Source of the DNA: Labyrinthula sp. Ha
Lineage: Eukaryota; Sar; Bigyra; Labyrinthulida; Labyrinthulaceae
NCBI GenBank assembly: GCA_015227615.1
Contig: JAALGZ010000013.1
Span: forward strand, 434,001 to 498,000
Length of the DNA stretch: 64,000 bases
Direction: 5' to 3'
Position numbers and translations under genes: made by a program. Shown here in pieces: positions 35,335 to 48,733 of this stretch. The notes under the pieces were generated by a model. That model was not told the origin of the DNA. It saw only the letters and a program-made list of their open reading frames with translations, and searched no databases. The first letter of the stretch is position 1; the number at the start of each line of letters is the position of its first letter.

Positions 35335-38300
35335 AGACTTCGCTCTTAAATCATTCCTATGTAATTATTTTGTAAATGGCACATATCTTTTTAATTTGGG
35401 GTAAGTTCAAGAAATTGTGGCTTTGATCAATACTCACTGTTTGAGCACAAAGAAGGGTGATTGCATATAAGAACCTTCTCTTAGGTAGACAAGTGCTACT
35501 AGATGTTCAACAGCTTCTGAACATCGCAAAGGGGAGCAATCCTGTAATTTAGATTTCGTGTCGTGACAAAATTACTCATCTTCAGAGACTAGACATAGTC
35601 CTGTGGCTCCAAGAAACCAAACTTAATGCCAAATGTCTGATAGTGATAGCTATATCTCTCATGGTACAAGAAAAACTGCTTAGGCCTGCCAACTGTATCA
35701 TGTTGGTTTTTATATATTAACATGGTTCAATAAGAGTGTGACATTACTTTGAAAAGTAGTCAAGACAATTATCTAGATTTGTAAGTTTTGAGACTTTGGA
35801 GGAAATATTTAATTCCTTGACTAGCATCTTGGCAATAAGTTAATCCATGGCTGTTTATGATTCGCACTAAGAATATTGTACTTGGCTTGAAGAAAGGGTT
35901 CTCCCTGTATCTTGTTTCATATTTTCTATTCTATACCATTTCATAACCCATAATTCAAATACTAAGCATGGATACATTAGAAAATCTTCCTATTTCCCAC
36001 AATGGGTTTAATGACTTCCATATGAAAATATTTATCCTCTCTCTCTAGGATCCTTTTAAATAGTTAGCTTACATCGGAAGAAAATGAAACTCATACTTTG
36101 TGCTAAAAAATATTTTCTATCACCTTGGTTATCGGATTCATTTTAAGTGGATGATCATTTACTAATAACTTTATTGGTCTTTTTCTTATTTTTTGACTTT
36201 GAAGTCTTCTAAGTTCTTGTGATTCATTGTTTACATTTAGTGAAAATCAATACTAAGCTGGGACAAACTTACCTGGGTAAGACAAGCAAAGAGCTGTCAT
36301 TCAGCTTTTACACCATATGAAACGTGATAAGTAGGTTCTATGCGCCATATACTGTCTTGACGCGGTATAGAACCGGATTGTATGGTCTATTTTCTTAAGG
36401 CATTCAAGCAATGGAAACTAGATTTTGCCACTAAATCTAATTTATTAATGTATATCACATGACAATCAGAACATATTGAATTCATTTTCATAAACTGAAA
36501 GTCACAAATTTCTTTTTGCTAACCAGAATCTAAATGAAACCATTTAATTAATGATAATTTAATCAAAATTCATGTCTTTAGGCGATGCTACGATGAATGA
36601 AGTGGTCTCTTGCTGTTTAACTGATTGATGATCTTACTGAAAAAGCTACGGACCTTTGGAAAACAGATATTTCATGTAGTTTAATATCTGTTGCTACGAA
36701 CACTATAGTGAGGAAATATATAGTATGAATACTTACTCGTTAGTACCATGCCGGGCTAACACATTAAGAGCTGTTCTCTGTTACAAGAAAATGATAATTG
36801 CCCCCAAAACTCGGGTAAAACTTCAATAGATTAAACATTGTTCTTTCAGAGAGCATAGAGTGAACAACATAGCCAATTTTGCCAAAGATCCTGTGTGGTA
36901 GAAAGAAACAACCAAGGTACTCTCACCAGGTTGTAGCTTAGGAGAATCAACCACTAAAACTTTTCTCAAAAAATGGTGTAAGGCTTCTACTATACTTCAT
37001 AAGTATTTTATAATAGACTGGCCATCTTAGCATAAGGAGTTATGACTCTGATCTATATAAGCACACTTATCATTTCTTCGTTTTTTGAAACTATAAAGTA
37101 TTAAATATATATAATCCAAGTTTGCTAATTACAGACAAATTTAAGATTCTTCTAAATTCGTATAATGGGTTATGTTTGGTGGAGTTCACATATTTCTATT
37201 TTGTTTTGTACCATCACCATATCACATAGATGTTCTTGACATTTGTACAGGAAACTAAATATCAAACAAAAGTATTATATGGTAATACTTGAAATCTGAT
37301 TCCAGAGTCATTATTATCCCTAATAACCCCAAAAATATTCATCCTTGTTTCTATCCAAGGAATCTCTACTGCTTTTCATATTCAAAGTTAATTTCGGAGT
37401 TGAATGCCCCATGAACATACATTTTTGTCATCTGTATTGGGTTTTGATAGGAAGGGTGTTAAAGATACAACATCCCGCGGGATGTTTCTATCCACATACC
37501 AAATTGACTAATCAGATATTAATGTTCAATGTGCAAAAGGTTATCCTCAAACCCATGACACGATCGAAGATCCGCCATTATGTTTTATGAATTTTATGAA
37601 TAGAAATACTATCCAGATATTACCACAAATTAAACTTGCTAAGTATTATATTCAGGGAAATTGGATATTATCTTTTTCTAGGACGCAATGGTCCTTTTCT
37701 AAAGCATTTGGAGTCTAGTTGGTGCTCGCATCATTCTATCTTGAGCGTAATTGAAAATAGTAACAAACAAAGAAAAATTTGTTGGAAATAACAAAAATAT
37801 CACCTACATCTGAACTTCCTAAATGTTCTGTTTCCTATTAATAAAAAAACGAAAATGACAGAACCTATTCCCTAATTAAGGGAACCGGACAGACATACCT
37901 CTCCAACAGTTATTACAATACTAACACTAACTTATATAAGATTCTACTTTAATACTGTTTACTAGCTATTGTAATTGCAAAATTTCATGTTGTTAGCCAC
38001 ATAGTCAATACCACATGATATTCTCAAATACATATCTCCGAGAAACCAACAATCCCATTTACAATAAAGTTGTTTTCGAATGGATTGCGCTAGTCAATTA
38101 AATGTTTATTCTTTTAATAGCTTGTTGAATAATGTTACTAGAGTTAAATTTTATCACAGCTTTTATTTTTTGAAGAAATTATTTTCTTAACCCTCGTACA
38201 ATAACATGTTTTAATATTCATCAAGTTAAATTTATTCATAAACTTCAGGTATCTTTTAAATCCATGTAAATTTACAATCGATGAATTTTTTAATCCATTG

Positions 38301-41248
38301 TTTTTTTGCTGGCCTCATCTTATGACTTAAATATAATTTATTTTTACTCTAAACCAGATAAGTAGAACAAATTTCATACCAAAACTCAAAACACATCTTT
38401 TCCCACTAAGATGTTTTCTATTTGTTTTGTTATATTCTTTCAAGTCACACTATCTTCCGGATCATTAATACCTCATAACTAAACTGCACTCTTGGATATA
38501 TATATGCTACCGAAAGTATTTAAAAGCACTGGTGGTAGTTCTATTTTTTATTCAGTATGTGTCACCGGGTTAATAATATTGTTTTCTCTGTAATGCCACC
38601 TCCGAATATTAATAAGTTAAGTTTACAGGGATTTGTTATAATTTATATTAGTATATTCTACTATGAAAACATCGTCGACGCAAGAAAAGGCTTTGGGTCA
38701 GTTATGTTCTCCTTGTAAGACCGAAGGGCTTCCAACCTCCGAGTAACTCCCCCAAAAAAATCATTCTTTAACAATTGTTTCTAGTTTTTTAGTTTATCTT
38801 TACATTATTATCGAGAATTCGCTATTTAGGGTTTAGATAATGCATCAGAAATTCATCACTTCTTATATCCTCTATAATCTATACTATCCAAGTATATAAG
38901 ATACAATTAGATTAGTGCAAGCTATCCAATTGAACCTGATCTATCAAGTAAAATCTAAAATAAATGAAGCAAATATGTTCGAACTCAATAGCCAAAACTT
39001 GACAAAGTAATATATGGGCTAAGTAGAATTTGCCACAAAGAAATTCATATATCATAAAATGGAAGAACTAAATATGCAATGTTACTAATACCAATAAGGA
39101 TAAATAATATAGTGCGGCAAGATGTAATCTACCAATGAAAGGATGAAGAAAGGGAATACTAAGTATGATCAAGAAAGGGGAGAGGATATTAGTTCTTGAA
39201 AATAATAAGAGTGCATTTAGAGAGTAATTGAGTTTTTTAAGAGATTAGAACAATGTGCAAAAGCAGTTAGAGGAAAATATAAATATCAGGTAAGCATGTA
39301 TAAAGAATACATATATACATAAAGAATACATATATACATAAAGAATATAATGGAGCAGCCACAATGCATCTATGAAATTGTTTGGGTTTCACCTTATTTA
39401 TAAATAATACTTTCCTCAAAAAACCAAATCAGTCGGTTAAAATACAAAGGTAATTACATAAGAATTAACTACTATATCAGTTTTCTACCAGGAATACCGC
39501 TTATGCCATATACAATATTTAAAATCTGAGGGGTTATGACAATACACGAAAATTTTGCAACTTCAGTAGTATTTCATCGCACTATAAGTGAAATAAAACT
39601 GAGTAGTTACAACATTTTTTATTTTATTTTGCAGAATTTCTTAATAATTTTTCTTTTGACTTAGCCAATAATTGTTAAGAATAATGCATATATCTATTCA
39701 TTGAAGATTTATCCCAAGCAAATCATTTTAATATATATAGTATATTCAAATAACCAGAGTAAATGGTAGTTGAGTTCCAACCAAAAATAAACGAAGTAAA
39801 TTTGTTAACTTATATGCTAAAGAGTAAGAAATATGCAGTGTATTTTGATAGGAAATATAACTTAATCCAATAACAGAGATAACTTACTTTGGATTTGCTA
39901 TTGGTTCAGCATCATCACAGTAGTTAGCTTAAGAAAAGATGAAAAATAGCAAAAAAAATATCAAGAACACACCTTCATGAAACAGAGAGTAAATTTTAGC
40001 TTTTTTATATTCAAACTGAGAAACAGGTAATAGAATAGCAATAACTGAGATGGGATGACTGGGTTTGAGAAGAGGTTTAATAATCTTACCGATGGAGGTT
40101 AATTCTGACAGAACAAAAATCTTGGGGTTGGTAATGTGTAATTATTATACTGAAAATTGAGGCAATATACCGTTCAGAAAAGGGAGAGAAAACACAATAG
40201 GAGGCACCTTAAGAATAAGTTATATAGGGAATGGTGAAAATATTTTTATACACATATAGTTGGAGTTAAATCTTGGGAGAAGCAGTTTTGTTAAAAAAAA
40301 CGGTTTAACACAAATTTAAATTTTTAACTAAAATCGCTTCAACTATAACCCAGCTTCGGTAAATAAGATTATATTTTATTTTAAGGAGGCACTGTTACAC
40401 TTCATCGTAAAAATCGCATGTTAATATTGTTGTACCAATTTGAATGTTACGAGGCCTTAGATCTGAAAATGAAATACTGCGAATTTAACACTATAGCTCT
40501 ATGATTATCTTGTTAAAGCTGCGTACAGAAAATTAGTTATTTATATGGATTATAATTATTAAATCTATCATAGAAAAATCCGTAACATGTAAGTATATGG
40601 TTAGAATATGGGATGCTTAGTATATCCTGAATAATTGCTTCTTGTTTGACATTACTATTGAATGCGCATTTGAAAGATCAGGATATAAGTCTTAGGCACT
40701 TTAATACCAAGGATGCACGAAGTCAGACAGGTTTTAGCACTGTTTTCAAAGTTCTCCTGATGCAAAGAAATTATTGAGATGGATATTTTTCTCAATCAGG
40801 ATATTCTTAGAATTCTCAATATTGCCTGAAAAACTCATAGAAAAGTTTTTCAAGCCATGCAAAGAGTTCGCATAGGGGTGTAAAAAAAATCCCGCTGATA
40901 GGGTTCATTTTGAAATCTTGCAAGTGAACCTTTGAACTTTGTAATCTCCTTCTCAGAATATTAAATATTTAAGAAGCTGCAAACAGTAAGGCAACTCTAC
41001 ATGACTCAAGAAAAAGAAAAGATTCAGATATATATGTAGACCTTCTAATACCATTGGATGTCAATCCACGTATTTGGCCTCTAGAAAAGGAAAGACAACA
41101 TGGGCGAGATCCTTTCCGGAAATGACAAGTAATGAGGATAAATCTTTCTTGGAGAAATAATTATTAAGTGTCGCAAATGAGACTACAAATTGAGCTAAGT
41201 TAAAAGAAGTTCTATGATGGGAATGTGTTGCTATAGGTATATTGAAAC
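35335..41248. other. 5.9-kb gene-poor region
   Basis: No convincing gene. An 81-codon frame at 37345-37590 (+) has no motif and no context. A 19-nt tandem repeat lies near 39.3 kb. The region is AT-rich with scattered TATA-type tracts. The hAT transposon begins at its right edge. Confidence 0.6.
39301..39350. repeat. 19-nt tandem repeat, 2.6 copies
   Basis: TAAAGAATACATATATACA is repeated exactly at 39301-39319 and 39320-39338, followed by a partial copy. It is a simple minisatellite with no nearby gene. Confidence 0.85.
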
Positions 41249-41346
41249 CAGTGATGCTCAAAATTTTTTATGGATTTTTACGGGCCTACTATTCTCGTGG
41301 AAATCTGTGGGGACGCTTAACGATAAGAAAAAAATACAGGGGACGC

Positions 41347-41359
41347 GGGGGGGGGGGGG
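41347..41359. other. Run of 13 G
   Basis: Thirteen consecutive G on the plus strand lie inside the left subterminal part of the hAT element, flanked by GGGGACGC words. It may form quadruplexes and is a likely site of length polymorphism or assembly error. Confidence 0.9.
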
Positions 41360-41477
41360 TGGAAATTTGCGGGTGTCCCCGCGACCGCTCGCAAAAATAA
41401 TTTTCCGAAATATCGTTGCTTTTTTATATATATATTTATATGAAGAAAAGAAAAAACTTATTCATAACCCTTAAAGC

Positions 41478-43232
41478 TTAAGCTTCGTCATCGCTATTCA
41501 CCCCCTTGTCACAGAAACGAATTCCCTCAAGTGTCAAATCTTCTCTTCCCTCTTCTTCATTCTCTTCCTCCATCTCTCCTTCTTCCTTCTCATCGAAACC
41601 TGGAATTTTCTTTTTCATAGCAACATAAATGTCGTGATCCATCAACTCATCTTTATTCATCTTCAAAAATGCAAGTCTGTTTAAAGTTCCAGGCATCATC
41701 CTATTTCTCTCGTCACTAAAAATCAGCTTGCACTGGCTAAACAATCTTTCTACACTGCACGAAGTCGCCGGAATGAAGCTCAGATCTGCGAAGGTACTCT
41801 TCTTTTTGCTTTTTCTTTTCTGAGAAGCGAGCTCTGCAACCACAGAATCACCAGGTGGAGTCTTCGTTTCTTCTTCAGAAGGATCTTCTACTAATCTGGT
41901 CAAAGCTGCTGTTTCTTCTGTATCAAGCTTATCTTCTTCCTCCCAATAAACTTTAAACACTCCAGTTTCAAAAGCACTAAACTCAGAAAAAATATCTGCA
42001 TCATCTTCTAAATACTTCAACAAACAATCATTATTATTGACATCTCTTAACAGATTTGCAACAGCTTTCTTTCCTTGACCAAGGTTAAGCTTTCAATTTT
42101 GAAGAGCAACTATGTAGCGGTCGCAGGTATCAAGAAAGTCGGCATGTTTTTCCTGAGTTCTTATTTCACGCTGTCCCAGAATAAGATCTTTAACTTCATC
42201 GTCTTTAATCTGCGCAATGAACATCCAAATGTCAAGATACCTTTTCATCATGAGAAATTTTCCACTCCAACGCGTCACATTTGGGAAAATAACAACTTTA
42301 TCCGTATATTTTCTAAGAGCTGCTGTTAATTTCTTTGACTTCTTGATCTTGCGAAAAAGCAACTGCACTTTGTCTAAAGCTTCTGATAACAGTGTTTTAG
42401 ATTTGATAAATGCTCTAACACCTAGAGCCACACGATGGCTAAGACAGCCCACAAACTGCGTTCCAAGATCTCTGCAAACTTTTTTGTTCGTGTTTGTGTT
42501 GTCGGCAACAATAGCAACCAGCAGTGATTCATCAAGACCAAACTTGGTCATCAAATTCTTCAGGAAAGGAACAATGTCACTTGCTTTCTGGGTTTCTTTT
42601 TCTAAAGGAAGCACTCCAAGAAGGCGAAACGTCATCTTTTTCATCTTGTCAAAGCATAAATAGACACCACTAAAACTGTAACCTTGGTGAACCCAACCAT
42701 CGATGACTAAACAAAATAGTTCTAAATCCACTTCTTGTTTAATCTTTTCTATAAAAAGGTGTTCCATGCGCTTCATATAAATTCTCATCGTGTTCTCACT
42801 AACGAGGTCATCCACATTCTTTAAATTCTTAAACTCTTCGGATCTCAACAAGCTCAAGGGCATATTCTTTGTTAGCAAAAAGTTACATATAAATTTATTG
42901 AAAACATCAGGTTTTTCAAAGTTCATAAACTCCAGAATGTCTTTGCTTTATCTTCTACGCTTTCTTGCATGTTCTTCTTTTAGTTTTCCAATACTTTCTT
43001 CGTCTACGTGCGTTTTTAGGTGTTCCATGAGACCAGTATAACCTTTTTTACTCCACCAAGTCATCTTTCTTAGGCAAAGTATGCAAGGAAGCTTGAATAC
43101 GTGCGCTTTATTTGTTAATTCGGCTTTTTCAACGTCAAAATTCTGTTTAATTACTGCAAAAAGGACTGGATTTCGTCCCGAAGCGTCTTCATGGATCATT
43201 TCTGTGGCAGAATTTGTCAAATCAATGCTCAT
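41478..43232 (-). pseudogene. hAT transposase (two in-frame stops)
   Basis: From the ATG at 43232 a single reading frame of 585 codons runs to 41478, interrupted by only two stops in the same frame: TAA at 42948-42950 (codon 95) and TGA at 42093-42095 (codon 380). Residues 50-75 form a BED-type zinc finger (C50-x2-C53-x17-H71-x3-H75). The catalytic core has VIDGW (first Asp), VADN (second Asp), and SCSVERLFS, whose Glu completes the DDE triad and starts the C-terminal dimerisation region (about 490-525, RMMPGTLNRLAFLK). A low-complexity Glu-rich tail follows. No frameshift is seen. It could be recently inactivated, or the stops could be assembly or strain differences. Confidence 0.92.
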
Positions 43233-43436
43233 TATTATCCGAAATTGTGGTTTTTAACTCTTATTTTAACGGTTCCACAGTGAACGGATTGGACACAGAG
43301 CAAATTTTTTAAAAAATTTGTGGGTTCCCGGCAGCAATTTCTCCACGCATCCGGCCACTAATAATTTTGTGTGGGGACGTATGGTACTAGATCGGATATT
43401 AGTGGGCGGCCAGATTTGAGCATCACTAATTGAAAC

Positions 43437-45790
43437 TATCTCCGTTTGACACTGGAACCCTGACGACTCTCTCTCTTGATTAAGACATTTCGTCTTATGA
43501 AGCTGCAATCACTACGGCCAATCAGACCTGCTGCATACGATATGATCAAACTTCTTCATTTGAAAGACAGAACCAAATGCAAAAAAAAAGTTTAGCGGAA
43601 TAAAGGTTCTCTTCATATTTGGTACCTCCAGTAGAATTATAGACCAAAGTAGAGAACGAACTTATTTAGCATATCATTTGTTATTGGACACTAACTGGGT
43701 TTTCTCAGTATGTTTTGGGAAGCTTAATGAAGCCAGCGGTTGTGGGCATTTCTCGCAAGCTCGATGATGGTACCTGAAGGTTATATTGTTTGGTTCTCAA
43801 CTCTATACTGGTACTTCGTGAAATCTAATGAAACTTAATGGTTCCTGAGTACATAGTTCATATAGTAAAGCTGGGAAGTGTGAGTACTGACATAGTCGCT
43901 GCGTAAACAAGGAAGCTTAAAGATATAAAATAAGATTAATGTTTGGGAAAAGGAGCTAGCCTCGTTCATTTAGCTTGAGTTCCAAGTCTTATTTTTTGGC
44001 TGTTGTAAGTTTGGGAGGTGCTCTTGTTTACTTTAGGCGTCTGTTTATATGTAAATGGTGCCTTGTGCGAAAGGGTTATCTTTATTCTCCAATGCCCCTT
44101 GCAAGACAATTGCGAGTCGCCACATCTCTCATCAATAGTTAGTTTTCTGCTCATGGTATGGCAAACTCTTTGGATGTAGAGTACCATTTCATGTTCAGAT
44201 ATCCCGCTTCTTTACTTTCAACTTCCTCCAGTGCTAGAACATTTGAATAGCTCAGTTTTAAGCTAACCCTTATTTGTAGCTTTGACTGTAATAAGTTCCT
44301 GCTGAAAAATTTATCGTCGATCAGGAATCATAGGAAAGGTAGACCGAGAAATGCTGGTTGACGTTCTGCTAGATGTTCATTTGATAGCGGTTTCTTTGTT
44401 TCCAAAATTTTGTTGTCCAAGAACTTACTACGAGTTTTTGCTAATTGTTGCATATAATGCCTTTGTAAGCCTTTCCTATGTTAGTTAATTAGTGCTCACT
44501 CTATTGTTCTCAATCAGCTCATCCAGCATAAAACCTATAAAAATTTCGCATATCTTTCTTAATAAACCTTGATAACTGGCCAACAGATTCATCATTAAGG
44601 AATTCTTGTGAAGCTCAGCATACTTCATTCGAATCACCTCAAGAAATCTCCCAAGTTCAATAAGTCATGAGAAAGTTCATGAAAACCCTCTAGATCTTCA
44701 TCTGATTTTTCAGTAAGAATGCACTCGGGGCCTCTATTTGTGAAAAGCAGGTCAATTGGACCATTTGAACAAAATAAGGTTTACAGGGAACCACTCATGA
44801 AAAAAATGAAGAAAGGTAAGTTTCACTAAGGAAGCACATGCTACCTTGAATAAAAAACAATGAACAAAGGCCCATCTAGTGGCTTTTGAAACTGGAACCA
44901 AGGGGGAGCAAAAACCTTGTTGGACGCTCAAGAACAAGAGTATTGGATGCTTTTAAATTATTTTTGCTATTTTTTTGTGCTCTGTCTTATTCTTTTATTT
45001 CAGTCACTAATCCACGCAACTTACAGTTTTACCGTCTCTTCTTTTATTTTGACTACCAAGATTTTCATAGGTACTGCAAATATACAGCACCTAAATATGC
45101 TGATCCGATTTTTTCATTGGTATCTAATCTTTAGATTATTAATAAAAAAAATAAGAAAGCAGAACTATTCTTTCAAATTACAAGAGAGAGCATCTTAGTA
45201 AGAGCTTTTCTTTCGTGGATTGGTTTAGCTTGTATGTTAGTTATTTGCTCATTTCTATATACGGCCCATCCTTTTCAGTAACTCTTTTCTCGTTGATAAC
45301 TGTTCGACCACATTTGAAGTTCACCACATGAGTTTCGAATGAATGCATTAAATCATAAACCTAGAGATCATTCAACCAAATAGTTTCTTCTTCGTATATT
45401 TTGTTACATTCCTTTAGTTTTTATAGAATCTCAAACCCAGAAAATGATACCAGTGTTACAAAGCAGAAATTACTATATTAAGAGCCAAAAAAACAGAGCC
45501 TCTAAATTGGAAAAACTTTGGTTATCCTCAAGGCTTATTACCAAGATGGGACCTCCTTTATATTGCCCACACAGTAAAATAAGAAATAATGTTCAACTTT
45601 TCCAAAAAAAACAGTTATGAGTGCATACAGCATTTTAATAAGTTCTTTTAATCCTTACCAATATTTCTTTCTATTTCCTCTGTAATAACTATTATTACCA
45701 AGTGATGTAACTTAAAGACAGAGTTTTAATTATAACTCAAGTTTGTTCTTACATTAAAAAGAATATTGCTTTTTAATTAAGAAAGTATTT
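43437..45790. other. Gene-poor stretch with two weak candidates
   Basis: A 73-codon ATG frame on the minus strand (43966-44187) with a Lys/Thr/Ser-rich tail, and an 82-codon plus-strand frame (44886-45134, TTG start) with one hydrophobic segment followed by an aromatic-rich stretch, are the best candidates. Composition here is less AT-rich than in other deserts. Neither has a recognisable motif, so neither is called as a gene. Confidence 0.45.
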
Positions 45791-46768
45791 TTAAATTTCT
45801 ACGTTTTTCGAACTCATAACTGTAGTCACAATATCTGCAGTAAAACATTGTTCTGACCCAGGTAAAATATAAATACTAAAGTGAAATAATAAAGGACAAG
45901 CACTTAAAGGAGCAATTCCTGTGTATATAAAGAATATATAGAAAGAAGTTTTATCACTATCAAAAATATTAATGATAAAAGGTATAGTAATAAGGCTAAA
46001 AACAAAGAGATGAAACGTTCCTCCAAATTGTGAGAGTTTTAACTTGATAAGAAACGTGTGCAGCTTATTTCTTTCACTTTGAGGTCGATTATATTGAACA
46101 TAAGCGGTTTCAAGAAACTTAATATTTTCTATAAGTTTATTAATAATGTAGATACATAAAAAAGCAAGGATTGCAGCATTTATTAAAGATTGAACAAGGC
46201 CAATAATAATAAACTGTTTTGTAGTCACATAACTTCTTAATACTATAAAATGTATCAGGAAGAAGAATGGAGCATTAGTAAATATTATTACTCTTAAAAT
46301 TATATTTCGAACTTTATGAAAGGTTTTATTATCTTTTTCAAATACGAGAAGTTTAATTAAGATAGGAAAGAAGAAAAAAGTTCCTAAGTAATTAAAAATA
46401 GAAAAGTATGCGCACATCAGCGCACTTATTTTTCCAAATTTGCTTTCAATTGAATATTTTATAAAACTTCCGCAAAGAATATGAGAAATACAAAAAAATA
46501 TTCCAAGCATTAAGAGAAAAAACATTATGAATTTGTATCTGAAAAAGTGGTCTCTCCAATTTGTACTTGTCAAGGGTTGTTTAGACAAAAATTTCTTCAT
46601 AATGTAACAGAAATATAAAAATACTATTATTGCCAAAATTGTGAAGACTATGGTTAAATAATAAGATATCGGCAAGTAGTATTCATAAACTGATGTTGAG
46701 CAAAGATCCTCTCTTTCGTCGTATAGCAATGGTAACTGACAACCTTCAATAGATGAGGAGTTTTTCAT
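45791..46768 (-). CDS. Seven-helix membrane protein, unknown family
   Basis: A 325-residue single-exon protein. The ATG at 46768 is preferred over an upstream in-frame TTG. Seven hydrophobic segments lie at about 35-57, 79-99, 114-142, 155-177, 185-210, 247-268 and 275-302. An N-terminal tail contains an NSS glycosylation sequon and two cysteines (Cys10, Cys23). The charged loops after helices 1, 3 and 5 (MKKFLSKQ, FEKDNKTFHKVRN, KLIENIKF...RPQSERNK) fit an outside N-terminus and inside loops. This layout is that of a GPCR-like receptor. I see no family motif (no DRY or NPxxY), so receptor function is only a suggestion. It is isolated, with more than 1.8 kb to either neighbour. Confidence 0.8.
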   Translation of the reverse strand: MKNSSSIEGCQLPLLYDEREDLCSTSVYEYYLPISYYLTIVFTILAIIVFLYFCYIMKKFLSKQPLTSTNWRDHFFRYKFIMFFLLMLGIFFCISHILCGSFIKYSIESKFGKISALMCAYFSIFNYLGTFFFFPILIKLLVFEKDNKTFHKVRNIILRVIIFTNAPFFFLIHFIVLRSYVTTKQFIIIGLVQSLINAAILAFLCIYIINKLIENIKFLETAYVQYNRPQSERNKLHTFLIKLKLSQFGGTFHLFVFSLITIPFIINIFDSDKTSFYIFFIYTGIAPLSACPLLFHFSIYILPGSEQCFTADIVTTVMSSKNVEI

Positions 46769-48593
46769 AATTTGGCCCAACAGGGAAATTTGGGTTTGAA
46801 AAGCAAATAAATAACTAGCTATACATTCTTAGCATTATTGAGGCGTATGCAGTTGTCGTCTTGGTAATCCCGATAATATGTTATATCGTTTTTTTAACTT
46901 CTATCGCTTCCGAATCGATAAAAATATTTTCCGACATTTTGGGCAATTATATATATTAAAATATTGTAATTGTAGCCTTTTTTGGTCATCTAAATAATCG
47001 AGGGAGATATTGCTATAACAATATCCATATTATGAACATATTTATATAATAGGTACAATTAAACTATGTATGATATGAAAAGAAATACATAAGTTTAACT
47101 TTAGCATAAGTGTTTTTAAAACAAGATATTCTGTGTTAAGCGAGTAGTGAGCTTCTGATCATAAAGAAATAAGAAATGGTTTTGACGTCCAATTGCCATG
47201 TTTAAAGGAGGGGAATAGAATTTAAAACTCATTCTAAAGTTTTATCAGAGAGCATTGCAATGGAACTAAACCCGTATTTTAAAGTAAGACTATGGGTTGC
47301 TAGCTGAAACATTTGCTATACCTAATAACATTTCAACCTGCATGTAACTCGAACTTTTTCTAAGTCAACATGATAGAGTCAAGCTATTTTTTTCCTTTAT
47401 ATACCTCCCCATAATAAGATTTTCCATAGTGCTTTCTAGTATAATATTAGCACAAAGAAGCTGGTTTGAACAATCCAGTAAGGGAAATACTGGGAACTTC
47501 ATACTGTTTCAGCGCCAGGGTTGCGTGTCTATACTATTTTTTCTTTTTAGGTAAATCTCTACAATTATTAACCTTACTCCAGAAGAACATATTTAAATCT
47601 CTTATAATTAGTTGATTAGAAGTTGTAGTAAGGTAATGCCAATAATAAATCATGGAAAATAAGAATGTTCATGTTGCTTTTCAATAATAAGATCTTGGGT
47701 CAATATTCTTAGCTGGGAGTATAATTAATAGAAGAAAAACTTATCATTTAACTTAAAATTTATGATTTCTAATATTTAATGTGGTCAACGACGCTAAGCT
47801 ACGCCAAGTAGAAGGAATTATGGTAGATATTTTTCTTCGCTCTGTTTCTTTCTATATATTTCCTCTACCAAGAAAAATTAACTACTTAGGGGAACACTTC
47901 TCGGTATGATAAATTAGCCATTAAACCAATGTCAAAATCATGAAAAGTTAAAAAGAGCACGATTTATGTTAAACTAAAACCAAAAGTATCCATCAGAAAA
48001 GAAAACTATACGATTATGTACATCAGTAGAAGCACTGTCGTTCATGGTGTTGTGGAAAGCTCGGGCTACAATAGTCTTGACAATGGAAAAATAAAAAAAT
48101 ATCTGTTAGATGTACAAGCTAAGAAAGTAACCGTTTATCCCGGCCAAAGTATATAATAATTAATTTCTATAAGAATTAAAAACAGGGTCTTAGTCTTAAT
48201 CTATTTTGACGAAAATATTCAAAAGAAACGTGCTTATATGCTGTTGGAAGTATTGTAAATTTTGCAGTGAATTATGTATGTCATTTGGCGATTATCAACG
48301 TACCGTGTGACATAACACTATCAATAAACAAATGATATTTTCAAGAAACTGTATTTTTAATAGTCTTATTCGATACTTGATTCTTGGGAAATAGTGCTTC
48401 AATTTAAGTAATCTTAATATATCAACTGATAACAGGTCACATAGATCAAGGGTGCTCAATGTAAATACTCCTCGTCCTTTGCTCTTTTTTAATTACTGTG
48501 TAATCTTTTTCAAAATATTTTTTTTGCCCAGGAAAATCTATGAAATGGCCGAGAATTAGTGGGAATATAAACATACCTTTTGAAGCAAAATGT
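46769..48593. other. Gene-poor stretch
   Basis: No open frame of note occurs between the seven-helix protein gene and the 3' end of the LINE. The sequence is AT-rich without a visible repeat structure. Confidence 0.6.
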
Positions 48594-48733
48594 TAGTTAA
48601 TAGTTAATAGTTAAGGTGGGAGTAAGGTACTACATCTGCAAATCCGCTTATGCGTTTATCTTAGGGTCCGATGCCGGTCCGCCCCTCACTAGGGAAGCTT
48701 CCCGTCTCGTGCTCCTACTGTCACTGAACTAAA

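Larger units (their letters stand above)
41249..43428 (-). mobile_element. hAT-superfamily DNA transposon, full length
   Basis: The element is 2,180 bp. The left end reads CAGTGATGCTCAAA and the right end, read inward, TAGTGATGCTCAAA: 14-bp terminal inverted repeats differing only at the first base. It is flanked by a perfect 8-bp target duplication ATTGAAAC at 41241-41248 and 43429-43436, the hAT hallmark. Both subterminal regions contain GTGGGGACG-type words (near 41305 and 43371), possible transposase-binding sites. It encodes one transposase on the minus strand with 196 bp of 5' leader. A 13-G run lies at 41347-41359. Perfect duplications and only two disabling stops point to a fairly recent insertion. 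It is non-autonomous now unless the stops are read through. Confidence 0.95.

Noticed and set aside
42947-42966. Possible 18-nt intron removing the first transposase stop
   Set aside because: A GT...AG pair of 18 nt spans the stop, but it is much shorter than every supported intron here and lacks a TTAG end; a plain stop is simpler.
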